Assembly: GCF_020404405.1 (NCBI RefSeq)
Contig: NZ_JAIZDA010000034.1
Location: 1-32,502 of the forward strand
Length of the DNA stretch: 32,502 bases
DNA from: Novosphingobium sp. FKTRR1
GTDB taxonomy: Bacteria > Pseudomonadota > Alphaproteobacteria > Sphingomonadales > Sphingomonadaceae
Reading direction: 5' to 3'
Shown: positions 8,314 through 15,884 of the stretch, piece after piece
Numbering within the stretch: the stretch's first letter is position 1
Layout: the number at the start of each line of letters is the position of its first letter
The notes under the pieces: model-generated
The model's input: only the letters and a program-made list of their open reading frames with translations
What the model was told of the DNA's origin: nothing
Database searches by the model: none
Position numbers and translations under genes: made by a program

Positions 8314-8326
8314 TTAGGGAGACAAC

Positions 8327-8353
8327 TTGCATTCAGCGTCTCTGCGAATGCAA
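8327..8353. promoter_or_regulatory. Inverted repeat upstream of phnM, beyond the IS
   Basis: TTGCATTC at 8327-8334 is repeated inverted as GAATGCAA at 8346-8353, with an 11-base spacer that is itself partly symmetric. Before the IS5 element arrived, this site lay about 40 bases upstream of the phnM start codon. It may be an operator or an RNA hairpin; I cannot tell which. Confidence 0.4.
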
Positions 8354-8374
8354 ACGAAAGCGTGATTGAACCTA

Positions 8375-8388
8375 GATGTCTAGACATC
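8375..8388. promoter_or_regulatory. Perfect 14-bp palindrome at the end of the oxygenase gene, candidate GntR operator
   Basis: GATGTCTAGACATC is a perfect palindrome with core TGTCTAGACA, and it overlaps the stop codon of the oxygenase gene. Its form resembles the TGTnTAnACA operators of HutC/PhnF-type GntR proteins. It differs from the CATYCGAATG sites at the other end of the operon. It may have served an internal promoter for phnM before the IS5 insertion displaced it. Confidence 0.4.
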
Positions 8389-9507
8389 ATTAACCCCATG
8401 GGTTTGCGTTGCCTTAGCGCTTGTGGCGGCATCGGGATCGATCAGGTCACCGTAATGGGCCCGCGCAACATCGGGATGCGAACGGATACGCGCCTTCAGG
8501 TGGTTCTCACCGACGCTGCGGAACAGCGGGTTGGCCGGGTCAGAGCTCACGCCGCGGGCGACCGCCTTGAGTTCGGGCGGGAGGTCGATGAGAGGGATAT
8601 GTCCTTCGTGGCTGGCACCAAGAAAGAACGGGATGGAGTACCGAACGATTCCGGAAGGCGGTGTCACCGCTGCATGGACGTCTGCGCGCACGAAACCATC
8701 CGTTGCAAGCTCGAGCAATTCCCCGGTGTTCACGACAAAGGTGCCCGGGATCGGTGGTGCTTCGACCCAGCTGCCATCCTGGCGCTGGACACGGAGACCC
8801 TCGGTGCTGTCCTGGAGCAGGATCGTCACGAGACCGCCGTCCTTGTGCGCCCCGACGCCCTGTTCAGAGCGGGCCACATCACGGCCGGGATAGCGAACGA
8901 TCTTCAGGTGCTGACGCGGAGCCGATTTGTAGAGCGGCTCGAAAGCACCTTCCGGTTGCCCGAGAGCAAGTGCGATGGCTTTCAGCAAATCGATCGCGAC
9001 GCGGGTCACTTCGGCCTGGTACGTCGTGATGATCGGCTTCAGGCTGGGCATTGCCGAGGGCCACTGGTTAGGGCCAATCGTCCGCTTCCATGCGGGCGTG
9101 TCCGGACCAATCTCGGCGAAGTCCTCCTCGCGGTCGAAATCGACCTGCTCGCGCCAATCCTGTCGGCCGCCGGTCAGTTCACCGCCGATACGGGTGTAGC
9201 CGCGGAATTGGGCCGATTTGACGATGTCGATTTCGAGCTTGGCCTCGCGCGGCAAGGCAAAGAACATCCTCGATGCCGTCAGGGCCTGCGAGATGAGGTC
9301 GGGCCTGACGCCGTGACCACGAAGATAGAAAAAGCCATGATCGAAAAGGATCTCGCGCAATTCGCCGACCAGCTGCTGACGGTCCTCCTGGCTGCCATAC
9401 AGGAGTGACAGATCAAGGAAGGGCAACTGGCTCGTCGACACAGCTTCCGCCGACGTGAACTCGTTGGTGCGCTGGAGCACCGGATCGGGGAGTTGGGTGA
9501 CAGTCAC
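8380..9507 (-). CDS. 2-oxoglutarate/Fe(II) oxygenase, isopenicillin N synthase-like family
   Basis: The 375-residue protein belongs to the IPNS/DIOX-N type of 2OG-Fe(II) oxygenases. The iron ligands are visible as His221-x-Asp223 (GAHKDGG) and His278 (RADVHAAV), and the co-substrate arginine as Arg289 in VRYSIPFF. The N-terminal DIOX_N part includes the LPFLDLS opening and the HGFFYLRGHGV segment. It is translated from a GTG that overlaps the phosphodiesterase gene's stop by four bases, so it is a member of the receptor-led operon. It is not the PhnY type known from 2-aminoethylphosphonate oxidation. Given its neighbours, it may oxidise a phosphonate substrate or its side chain; the substrate cannot be read from sequence. 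Confidence 0.85.
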   Translation of the reverse strand: MTVTQLPDPVLQRTNEFTSAEAVSTSQLPFLDLSLLYGSQEDRQQLVGELREILFDHGFFYLRGHGVRPDLISQALTASRMFFALPREAKLEIDIVKSAQFRGYTRIGGELTGGRQDWREQVDFDREEDFAEIGPDTPAWKRTIGPNQWPSAMPSLKPIITTYQAEVTRVAIDLLKAIALALGQPEGAFEPLYKSAPRQHLKIVRYPGRDVARSEQGVGAHKDGGLVTILLQDSTEGLRVQRQDGSWVEAPPIPGTFVVNTGELLELATDGFVRADVHAAVTPPSGIVRYSIPFFLGASHEGHIPLIDLPPELKAVARGVSSDPANPLFRSVGENHLKARIRSHPDVARAHYGDLIDPDAATSAKATQTHGVNDV

Positions 9508-10358
9508 TGGGCGTTGTCCGTGATGCGGGTCTCGCGCGGCGCCATACGAACGACCTGCTGCTCCACGGGGAGGTCTGGATCGTACATGTACTTCGGGCTG
9601 GCATCGAGAAAGTCGTGGGTGTGAACGATGACGGCTCCGCCTTGCAGGAATGCGATGGCATAGGCCGGCGGCTCCATGCTGCAGGGGATGCCGCGCTCGA
9701 TGGTGAAGTCGAGCCAGAGTTGGTGGTTGAGGCCGCGCAGGGTAGTGAAGGGAATGCCGCGCCAGCTCCCTGCGATCGGCCGGTGCACGTGGCCGAAGAA
9801 GATGTGCCGGATATCGTGTCCTTCAAGCACCTTTGCAAAGGCGTCCGGATCCTCGAGCATGATCTCGTCGACCGCGCGCAGGTTCACGGGCAGCGGATGG
9901 TGATGCATGAACAGGTAGCATGGACGACCCGCTGCCTCTTCAAGCCGCGCCTTCAGCCATGCCTGTCGCTTTGCGCAATAGGCGCCTGCGTGCCCGGTCG
10001 CCTTCTTGGTGTCGAGGAACAGGAGGCGCCCGGCGTCGGTGTCGATGAAAGACTGAACGAAACCATCTGCGTCGGTTGGCTCTTCGGGAAACACCTGGAG
10101 AAACTCGTCACGGGCGTCGTGATTGCCGATAACCAGGCGGACGGGCACCGGCAGCGCTTCTAGCGCTTCTCGCAGGCGGATGTATGCGCCGTGCTCGCCA
10201 TGATGGGCCAGGTCGCCGGTAATGACACACAAGTCGGCATCAGCGTGGTTGGCAGCGATATCGGCGATGCAGGCCTCAAGCCGCACGCCGGGATCGTTTT
10301 CGAACAGACTTCGCCCTTTGGGAACAAGGTGCAAATCCGTAATCTGGATGATTTTCAT
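9504..10358 (-). CDS. Calcineurin-like metallophosphoesterase (CpdA/GpdQ type)
   Basis: This is a binuclear metal phosphodiesterase. Starting at the ATG at 10358 (284 residues), the motifs are Asp8-x-His10 in MKIIQITDLHLV, GD at 48-49, GNHD at 78-81, HHH at 152-154, and GHVH at 189-192, which is the full ligand set. A GTG at 10382 that overlaps the preceding gene is an alternative start, but the family N-terminus matches the ATG. Relatives cleave cyclic nucleotides or glycerophosphodiesters. In this operon, between a MetE-like protein and an oxygenase, it could hydrolyse a phosphonate ester before C-P lyase acts. That role is inference from context. Confidence 0.85.
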   Translation of the reverse strand: MKIIQITDLHLVPKGRSLFENDPGVRLEACIADIAANHADADLCVITGDLAHHGEHGAYIRLREALEALPVPVRLVIGNHDARDEFLQVFPEEPTDADGFVQSFIDTDAGRLLFLDTKKATGHAGAYCAKRQAWLKARLEEAAGRPCYLFMHHHPLPVNLRAVDEIMLEDPDAFAKVLEGHDIRHIFFGHVHRPIAGSWRGIPFTTLRGLNHQLWLDFTIERGIPCSMEPPAYAIAFLQGGAVIVHTHDFLDASPKYMYDPDLPVEQQVVRMAPRETRITDNAQ

Positions 10359-10372
10359 CTTACGGGTCTCGC

Positions 10373-11509
10373 TCAGCGCCACAGGCGGCGCGAGGCGATC
10401 TCGGCGCCCTGAACCATCGCTTCGAGCTTACGCCAGCCAATTGCCGGATCGACGGCATGGAAGGAGGCGAAGGTTGCAAACCCGCAGTCTGTACCGGCGA
10501 TCACGCGTTCGCGGCCCACCAGATTGGCGTATTGCTCGATACGCTGCGCCACCACTTCCGGGTGCTCGATATAGTTCGTGCAGGTGTCGATGACGCCAGG
10601 CACGATCACCTTGTCCTCGGGAAGCGGCGTCTCCTTGAACAGGCTCCATTCGTGGGAATGGCGCGGGTTGGCCGCTTCGAGCAGGATCGCCATCGGCTTG
10701 GCGGTCACGATCAGGTCGAAGATTTCGTGCAGGTCGATGTCGTGGTGGTGGGGCGATTCGTAGTTACCCCAGCACAAGTGCAGACGCAGACGGTCGGCCG
10801 GAATGTCGCGCAGGGCGTGGTTGAGCACTTCGACGTGAAGTGCGACTTCCTTACGGAAGTCCGCGACTTCCATCGGCTGCGCGCGGAAATGCCGGCCAAG
10901 CGCGAGTTCGGGACAGTCGATCTGAAGGAGAAGGCCGGAGGCGACGATGGCGTCGTACTCCCGCTTCATCGTGTCTGCGAGCGCGTAGAGGTATTCCTCC
11001 TGCGTCGCGTAAAACTTATTGGGCATGTAATGCGCCATGATGCCTGGCGAAGAGGCATTCATGAACGCGTCCTCAACCGCGACGCCTTCAAGCGCGGCCT
11101 TCAGGTTGTTGATGTCGGACGCGACATGCTCATCGCCATGATAGGAGAGCGGGCCGACGCAGGTCGGGGTCTTGATTTCCATCACGATCTTGCTGGCGAA
11201 CTCGGGGAATTCGGTGAGCTCGGACAGGGCCAGCGGGTGATCGACGCCGGTGAGGCCGGTCATGCGGTCACGCGCATAAGTTGCATAGGCGTATTTGCTC
11301 ATCTCGCCGTCGTCGACGATGGAGATGCCAAGATCGGCCTGCCGCTTCACCACGTCGCGAACCGCAGTCGTGATTTCATCGGGCATCGCGTCAAGCGATG
11401 CGGCGTCGAGTTCGCCGCGTTCGCGTGCCAGCAGCTTGGCTTCCAGGCTTGCCGGACGCGGCAAGCTGCCAACATGGGTGGTGAGAATGCGATCGGTGCT
11501 GATCTTCAT
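10373..11509 (-). CDS. MetE C-terminal-like zinc methyltransferase (COG0620 family)
   Basis: The 378-residue protein matches the catalytic C-terminal half of cobalamin-independent methionine synthase and stands alone, as in the MetE-like thiol alkyltransferases. The opening TTHVGSLPRP is the family phosphate/folate-binding signature. The zinc ligands are visible as His244 and Cys246 (LHLCWGN), Glu278 (ILLEAANPRH) and Cys342 (GTDCGFATF). It lacks the folate-binding N-terminal half, so it need not make methionine; relatives such as epoxyalkane:CoM transferase activate other thiols. It begins with a good AGGAGT ribosome-binding site. It is followed directly by the phosphodiesterase gene, with which it forms an operon. 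The substrate is unknown, and a role in handling an alkyl or methyl group is inference. Confidence 0.85.
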   Translation of the reverse strand: MKISTDRILTTHVGSLPRPASLEAKLLARERGELDAASLDAMPDEITTAVRDVVKRQADLGISIVDDGEMSKYAYATYARDRMTGLTGVDHPLALSELTEFPEFASKIVMEIKTPTCVGPLSYHGDEHVASDINNLKAALEGVAVEDAFMNASSPGIMAHYMPNKFYATQEEYLYALADTMKREYDAIVASGLLLQIDCPELALGRHFRAQPMEVADFRKEVALHVEVLNHALRDIPADRLRLHLCWGNYESPHHHDIDLHEIFDLIVTAKPMAILLEAANPRHSHEWSLFKETPLPEDKVIVPGVIDTCTNYIEHPEVVAQRIEQYANLVGRERVIAGTDCGFATFASFHAVDPAIGWRKLEAMVQGAEIASRRLWR

Positions 11510-11652
11510 GTCATACTCCTGAGCATTTTGCAGACCTGTTCCTGAGCAACCCGGCAGGTCTTCGCGCTTGTGCGCTCACTGTGAACGTTTTGATCGACCA
11601 GCGCCCATTGCGAGATCATGCTTAGCAAATCTGGGCGGCAATCGGGTTAAGA

Positions 11653-11680
11653 GGTCGGATCGACAAGCGCCGATCCGACC
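11653..11680 (-). terminator. Hairpin after the TonB-receptor gene
   Basis: GGTCGGATCG at 11653-11662 pairs perfectly with CGATCCGACC at 11671-11680 around an 8-base loop, starting 13 bases beyond the receptor stop codon. In the direction of transcription it lacks a long U-run. It is therefore more likely a partial terminator or mRNA-stabilising hairpin that sets receptor expression above that of the downstream genes. Confidence 0.5.
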
Positions 11681-11693
11681 GTGATTATTGAAC

Positions 11694-14096
11694 TTAGAAC
11701 CGCTTCGATGCCGACATGCCGATCGTGCGGGGCCGGAAGGTGGTGTCAGTGAAGAGATCCGATCCCACCAGGTCCTGGTAGCGGCCAAGTGCCGGATGGG
11801 CGTTCAGCGCGTTGGTCATGAAGAGCGCGATATCGACGTTCTGCCAGTTCACGCCTGCACGCAGGTTGAGCTGGTTAGTCGCCGGGTTTGCCGGGATGTC
11901 GGGCTTGTAGAGCACCGGCGATGCCGGGTTCTGCGAGTTGAACGGTCCCGGATTACGGCTGTGGAAGACATCTTCTGCACGCAGATAGCCATCGATGTCG
12001 CCGGGCAGGACGAAGGTATATTCCGCGGTGGCGCGCAGGTCCCAGGGCGAATTGACCCAGGGCGGTGAGCCGATGACATCGCCCTTGGTGTTCAGGATGA
12101 CGCCGTACTGCTCGATCGTCTCCTTCATGCGGGTGCCCGTGTAGCTGGCGGACACGCCCAGCTTGAACGCGTCGGTCACCTTGGCATTGAGGGTGAGATT
12201 GAAGCCGTTGACCTCAGCCTTGCCGGCGTTGGTCGTGTAGGTGTAGCCGCAGTTCGGGATATAGACACCCTGCTGGATGTCGTTCCAGTCGATATGGAAG
12301 GCGTTGGCGTCCACGCCCAGACGGCCGCCGAACAGCTTGCCCTTCAGACCGGCTTCGTAGCTCCAGACCGAATCCGCCTTGAAGGAGGCCGGCGTCGAGG
12401 GAACCGTGCAGCCAACGCCGCCCTCTTCGGTCTGCAGCGGGATCGGGATGTTGGTGCCGCCGACGCGGTAGCCCTTGCCGGCCGATGCATAGAGCATGAG
12501 GTTCGGGCTGGCATGATAGGTCACGCCCACCTTGGGGGCGAATGGCTTCTCGTGGTTCTTGCCGCTCGAAACCGGGAACAGGCCGCCGGTCCAGTAGCCG
12601 CTCTGCTCCTGGTAGAAGCTCGATTTGGTGCTCGCGATACGAGCGCCTGCCGTCAGCGTCAGGCCCTTGACCACTTCCCAATCGACCTGACCGAAACCTG
12701 CGATCTGCTTGTCGTAGGAGTAGAGGCTGCCGGTGAACAGGGACACGTAGGGATCCATGCCGAGGTAGGCTGAAAAATACGGGTCGATCGAAACGTGGGT
12801 GTCGTGCTGGGTGCTGTCGGAGTAGAATGCACCAACGGTCCACTTTAGCGCAGCATCCGGGTTCGAGGAGGAAAGACGCACTTCCTGCGTGAACTGGTGC
12901 AGCGAGGTGGTGACATCCTTCCAGGCCGCGTCGGTTTGGCGCGCGGGATAGGCGAGGCCCATCGGGTTGCCATAACCGACAGTTACCGCGCCATAGAAGC
13001 TGGTGATGTCAGCGAGCACGCTGCCCTTGCGGTCGAGGTACGAGCTGACCGAGGTCAACGTAACACCGCCTAAATCGGCTTCGAGCTTCAGCGAGGGAAG
13101 CACGAACTGATCTTGGTTAGGCTGACGCAGAAGACGCCCGTTCTTGAACTTGCCTTCGCTCGGATCGGAAAGGTACTCGTAGTACGCAGCGCTGTCGTTC
13201 GTATTGACCTTCTGGAAGTAGATCGACGGCGTGATCTTCAGCCACTCCGTCGGTGCTGCTGTCACTGCAGCGCGAAGCGCATAGGAGTCGGAGAAATTCG
13301 AGTTCGCCTGCACGGTCTTCAGGTTGAACGGATCGACCCGGTCGATGTAACCGCCGTCGTGGCGATACCAACCGCTGACCCGGAACCCGAGCTTGTCATT
13401 GACAATGGGCCCGCCGAGCGCGGCGCCGGCTTCGTAGCTTGGGCTGCCGCCCTGCGTGAACGAGAGCTCGGTACGCGCCATACCCGTGTAATGATCGAGA
13501 CCGGGCTCAGGGCTGATGAAGCGCAGCGCACCGCCTTCTGCGCCTGCGCCAAACAGCGTGCCCTGGGGGCCGCGGTCGACTTCGACGTGATCCACATCGA
13601 ACATCAGGGGCAGAGGATTGCCGAAGCCCGAAATCCACGTGGCACGCGCCTGGATCGGGGTATCGTCGATATAGATACCGGTCGTGGAGTGACCGACGGA
13701 CGAGTTGATGCCCCGGATGGCGATGTTGGTCAGCGCACCGCCGCCATAGTATCCGGCCGACTTGTCGAACTGGACGCCCGGCGTCATCTGGGCGAGGTCG
13801 GACACGCTGCGGATGGCTGATTTTTCCAGCGCTTCGGGATTGTAGGCCTCGACGCTGATAGGCACCTTCGAGATCTCTTCACGGCGCTTGGTTGCCGTCA
13901 CGACGATATCGGAGCCATCGCTGTCAGCGGCGGCTTCGTCTGCGATGGCTGGCTGAGCGCAAATGCCAAGAGCCACGATGCAGGCCGCGCCAAGGAGGCT
14001 GGCGCGACGGGCGCCGAAAACTCGTTCGGATGAATAGTGCGACTTATTTGTGGTGGAGTCGTAGCGCTCCAGCAATTCGGTTGCGGAAACAGTCAT
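11694..14096 (-). CDS. TonB-dependent outer-membrane receptor
   Basis: This is an 800-residue outer-membrane receptor that imports a substrate using TonB energy. I place the start at the ATG at 14096, which has GAGGG six bases upstream; longer readings run into the regulatory region. A signal peptide follows (ARRASLLGAACIVALGICAQPAIA, cleavage likely after that Ala-Ile-Ala). Next comes the plug, starting SDIVVTATKRREE and containing IYIDDTPI and VEVDRGPQGTLFGAGAEGG, and then the beta-barrel, ending in phenylalanine (SASKRF). It heads the phosphonate operon and lies under GntR-type palindromes, so it probably takes up a phosphonate or a phosphonate-bearing ligand too large for porins. No PhnCDE genes accompany it, so inner-membrane transport must be encoded elsewhere. 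Confidence 0.93.
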   Translation of the reverse strand: MTVSATELLERYDSTTNKSHYSSERVFGARRASLLGAACIVALGICAQPAIADEAAADSDGSDIVVTATKRREEISKVPISVEAYNPEALEKSAIRSVSDLAQMTPGVQFDKSAGYYGGGALTNIAIRGINSSVGHSTTGIYIDDTPIQARATWISGFGNPLPLMFDVDHVEVDRGPQGTLFGAGAEGGALRFISPEPGLDHYTGMARTELSFTQGGSPSYEAGAALGGPIVNDKLGFRVSGWYRHDGGYIDRVDPFNLKTVQANSNFSDSYALRAAVTAAPTEWLKITPSIYFQKVNTNDSAAYYEYLSDPSEGKFKNGRLLRQPNQDQFVLPSLKLEADLGGVTLTSVSSYLDRKGSVLADITSFYGAVTVGYGNPMGLAYPARQTDAAWKDVTTSLHQFTQEVRLSSSNPDAALKWTVGAFYSDSTQHDTHVSIDPYFSAYLGMDPYVSLFTGSLYSYDKQIAGFGQVDWEVVKGLTLTAGARIASTKSSFYQEQSGYWTGGLFPVSSGKNHEKPFAPKVGVTYHASPNLMLYASAGKGYRVGGTNIPIPLQTEEGGVGCTVPSTPASFKADSVWSYEAGLKGKLFGGRLGVDANAFHIDWNDIQQGVYIPNCGYTYTTNAGKAEVNGFNLTLNAKVTDAFKLGVSASYTGTRMKETIEQYGVILNTKGDVIGSPPWVNSPWDLRATAEYTFVLPGDIDGYLRAEDVFHSRNPGPFNSQNPASPVLYKPDIPANPATNQLNLRAGVNWQNVDIALFMTNALNAHPALGRYQDLVGSDLFTDTTFRPRTIGMSASKRF

Positions 14097-14191
14097 TTGA
14101 ACCCTCGTGAAATCCATGTTTGAACCGATTGGTCCGCGCAGCTGACCGTGCCCCCGGCCCGCCCCGGCCTGCGCGCCGGGACATCCCTGAA

Positions 14192-14203
14192 ACATTCGAA
14201 TGT
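14192..14203. promoter_or_regulatory. Candidate PhnF-type operator 1
   Basis: ACATTCGAATGT is a perfect 12-bp palindrome, one of four related sites between the receptor and the regulator gene. It lies just downstream of the probable -10 element of the receptor promoter, a position where a bound repressor would block transcription. Confidence 0.6.
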
Positions 14204-14217
14204 CCCGCTAGTGTTGG

Positions 14218-14223
14218 ATTATG
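14218..14223 (-). promoter_or_regulatory. Possible -10 element of the receptor operon promoter
   Basis: On the minus strand this reads CATAAT within ACTATCATAATCC, in an AT-rich stretch between operator sites 1 and 2. No convincing -35 element is visible at standard spacing. The inferred 5' leader would be about 115 bases long and contain a G-rich segment (14151-14169). Confidence 0.3.
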
Positions 14224-14248
14224 ATAGTTTCACGACATGGGGAAAAAT

Positions 14249-14260
14249 TCATCCGAATGA
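14249..14260. promoter_or_regulatory. Candidate PhnF-type operator 2
   Basis: TCATCCGAATGA is palindromic at 10 of 12 positions and shares the CATYCGAATG core with the three other sites in this region. It lies upstream of the probable receptor -10 element. Confidence 0.55.
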
Positions 14261-14366
14261 TTTGACGATCGCAGGTCAGACGTTCGCAAAAGTCCGCAGA
14301 TTTCCGCGAGTTTTACCAGCCAACCTTCGACGAACAACTAAAGGTCCGTGATCGATGTCGGATTTA

Positions 14367-14378
14367 ACATTCGAATGA
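14367..14378. promoter_or_regulatory. Candidate PhnF-type operator 3
   Basis: ACATTCGAATGA repeats the CATTCGAATG core 21 bases before the regulator's start codon. Occupancy here would repress the regulator's own gene. Confidence 0.6.
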
Positions 14379-14398
14379 TATCGTGCTACGAACGGATC

Positions 14399-14971
14399 AT
14401 GAATCATCCGAATGATGCGGCACCTCGGAATTCCGGGTGGCAGACGATCCGCGACGCCATCTCGACAGAAATCCAGAATGGCGTGCTCAAGCCTGGCGCC
14501 AAGCTACCGACGGAGCCTGAGCTCTGCTCCCTGTTTGGGGCGACGCGGTATGCTGTTCGAAGGGCTGTGGAAGCACTCGCTGTCGACGGCAAGCTACGTG
14601 TCGAGCAAGGACGCGGGACGTTTGTCGAATCAGCGTCAAAGCTGAATTATCGTGTCGGGCGCCGAGCGCGGTTTCGTCAGAATCTTTTGTCTGAAGGCGT
14701 GGAACCGGACGGAGAGATCCTCTCGGACGAAATTGTCCCGGCATCACCAGCAATCGCCCAGGCCCTCGAACTGACAGAGGGGGCTCCGGTTCATCGGGTA
14801 CTTCAGCGCAGCCTGGCAGATGGCGTGCCCATCAGCCTGGGTCACACGTATGTGTCTGCCCTTAGGTTTCCTGAATGGCCGCGTTATGTGCGCCAAGGCA
14901 TGTCGATGAGCGATGCCTATCGCGCTTACGAAGTTGTCGATTATTTCCGCGGATCTACAAGCGTCCATTAA
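14399..14971 (+). CDS. phnF: GntR/HutC-type regulator, PhnF-like, truncated at the C-terminus
   Basis: This is a transcription factor divergent from the phosphonate operon. The ATG at 14399 gives MNHPNDAAPRNSGWQTIRDAI, the usual GntR start; a GTG at 14348 is less likely because it would put operator 3 inside the gene. Residues 12-78 form the winged helix (PGAKLPTEPELCSLFGATRYAVRRAVEAL, then VEQGRGTFV). Residues from about 85 are the UTRA ligand domain, reaching SDAYRAYEVVDYFRGST. The protein then ends after a few unrelated residues at 190, where PhnF proteins usually continue for another 50 or so residues. The missing end of UTRA probably affects effector response. Its own start codon lies next to operator 4, implying autoregulation. 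Confidence 0.8.
   Translation: MNHPNDAAPRNSGWQTIRDAISTEIQNGVLKPGAKLPTEPELCSLFGATRYAVRRAVEALAVDGKLRVEQGRGTFVESASKLNYRVGRRARFRQNLLSEGVEPDGEILSDEIVPASPAIAQALELTEGAPVHRVLQRSLADGVPISLGHTYVSALRFPEWPRYVRQGMSMSDAYRAYEVVDYFRGSTSVH
14403..14416. promoter_or_regulatory. Candidate PhnF-type operator 4, overlapping the regulator's first codons
   Basis: ATCATCCGAATGAT is a near-perfect 14-bp palindrome (central mismatch pair only) at codons 2-6 of the regulator gene. It shares the core of the other three sites. Confidence 0.55.
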
Positions 14972-15884
14972 GGTAGCCGGTCCTGACGGCCTTGAGGTGA
15001 TTGATCCAGAGGAAGGGACGCGACTGCGCCTGCGAGTGCAGCCACCCAGACCATGCCTCCGAATTAGCTCCAGACGGCGCCGGTATTCTTACAAGCATTG
15101 CTTCCTGGACCCCGTCGATGAGACGGCTGAGGAGCGAGGCAAGGTGGTGCGGGCCCGCGAACTGGAAGTGGGCTGCCCCTCCTACTCCATGGCTGATATC
15201 GACGATGGTGGCCTCGGAAAGACGGATGACGCGTTCAAGTCGTCCGCGGATGTCGATGTCGAGTTCCGCTTGGCCCCGTGCCTCATGCCCGAGTGCCTGT
15301 ACTACTCGGGCACATTCCCGAAGTAACAGATCGGCGGCAACTTCACGGCTGTCGTCCTGGACGATGCGATCCTCGTCAAGATTTCGTTCAACCAGTGGGC
15401 CAAGGTTGCCAGTCGCAAGTTCGCGGATGCTGAGAATCAACGACCGTCGGACGGCGCGAGGCTCGCCTCTCGCTCTGAGCTGACCGGCAACTTCGGCTGC
15501 GTCGGCGGCGCGATCAGCTATGAGAAAGAGGAGCGTCGCGGAGATTGTCGAGCTAATTGTGTCGCTCGATACCACCGTTAGCCGGCGAGTCCCGGATTCG
15601 CGGATGCGGCCGAGCACCTGATGGGCGCTTGCCGCGACGAACGCAGCTGCCCGCGTCTGCTCGGGGCGCAAGTCGAGCGCAACGTATGCCTCGAAAGTCG
15701 AGGCGAGGCGTCTGACCCGATCAATCACCTCGCTTGCGGCGCCCGGCTCTCCTTCTCTGGCCAGCAGGCGTATCGTCGACAGTTCGATGTGGGCGGCGGT
15801 GAGAAGTTCATCCAATGCCTCAGGGTCCAAGCCTGGCAGATCCGGCGCCTGCCTCAGGAGCGCGCGCGAGCTAGAGTCAAACAT
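14955..15884 (-). pseudogene. N-terminal fragment of a defence helicase (HamB-like), cut before the Walker A motif
   Basis: The 309-residue open frame is helix-rich and unrecognised through most of its length. Its last part reads RPFLWINHLKAVRTGYL, which in superfamily 2 helicases of HamB-like two-gene defence systems is followed at once by the Walker A motif. Here the frame instead runs into unrelated bases (NGRL) and stops inside the opposing regulator gene. The whole catalytic part is therefore missing and the protein cannot be a helicase. Its ATG overlaps the end of the upstream nuclease gene by eight bases, as expected for a HamAB-type operon. The family call rests on the short end segment, the partner gene and memory of related proteins, so treat it as probable. 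Confidence 0.6.

Noticed and set aside
8017..9408. 463-residue open frame on the plus strand
   Set aside because: It lies opposite the well-supported 2OG-oxygenase gene and part of the IS5 transposase, and its protein has no recognisable domain.
10457..11545. 362-residue open frame on the plus strand
   Set aside because: It is antisense to the MetE-like gene, which has all its zinc ligands; this frame is open only because of high GC.
86..14971. The two GntR genes as halves of one split regulator
   Set aside because: Both contain the N-terminal winged helix and differ in sequence, so they are two genes.
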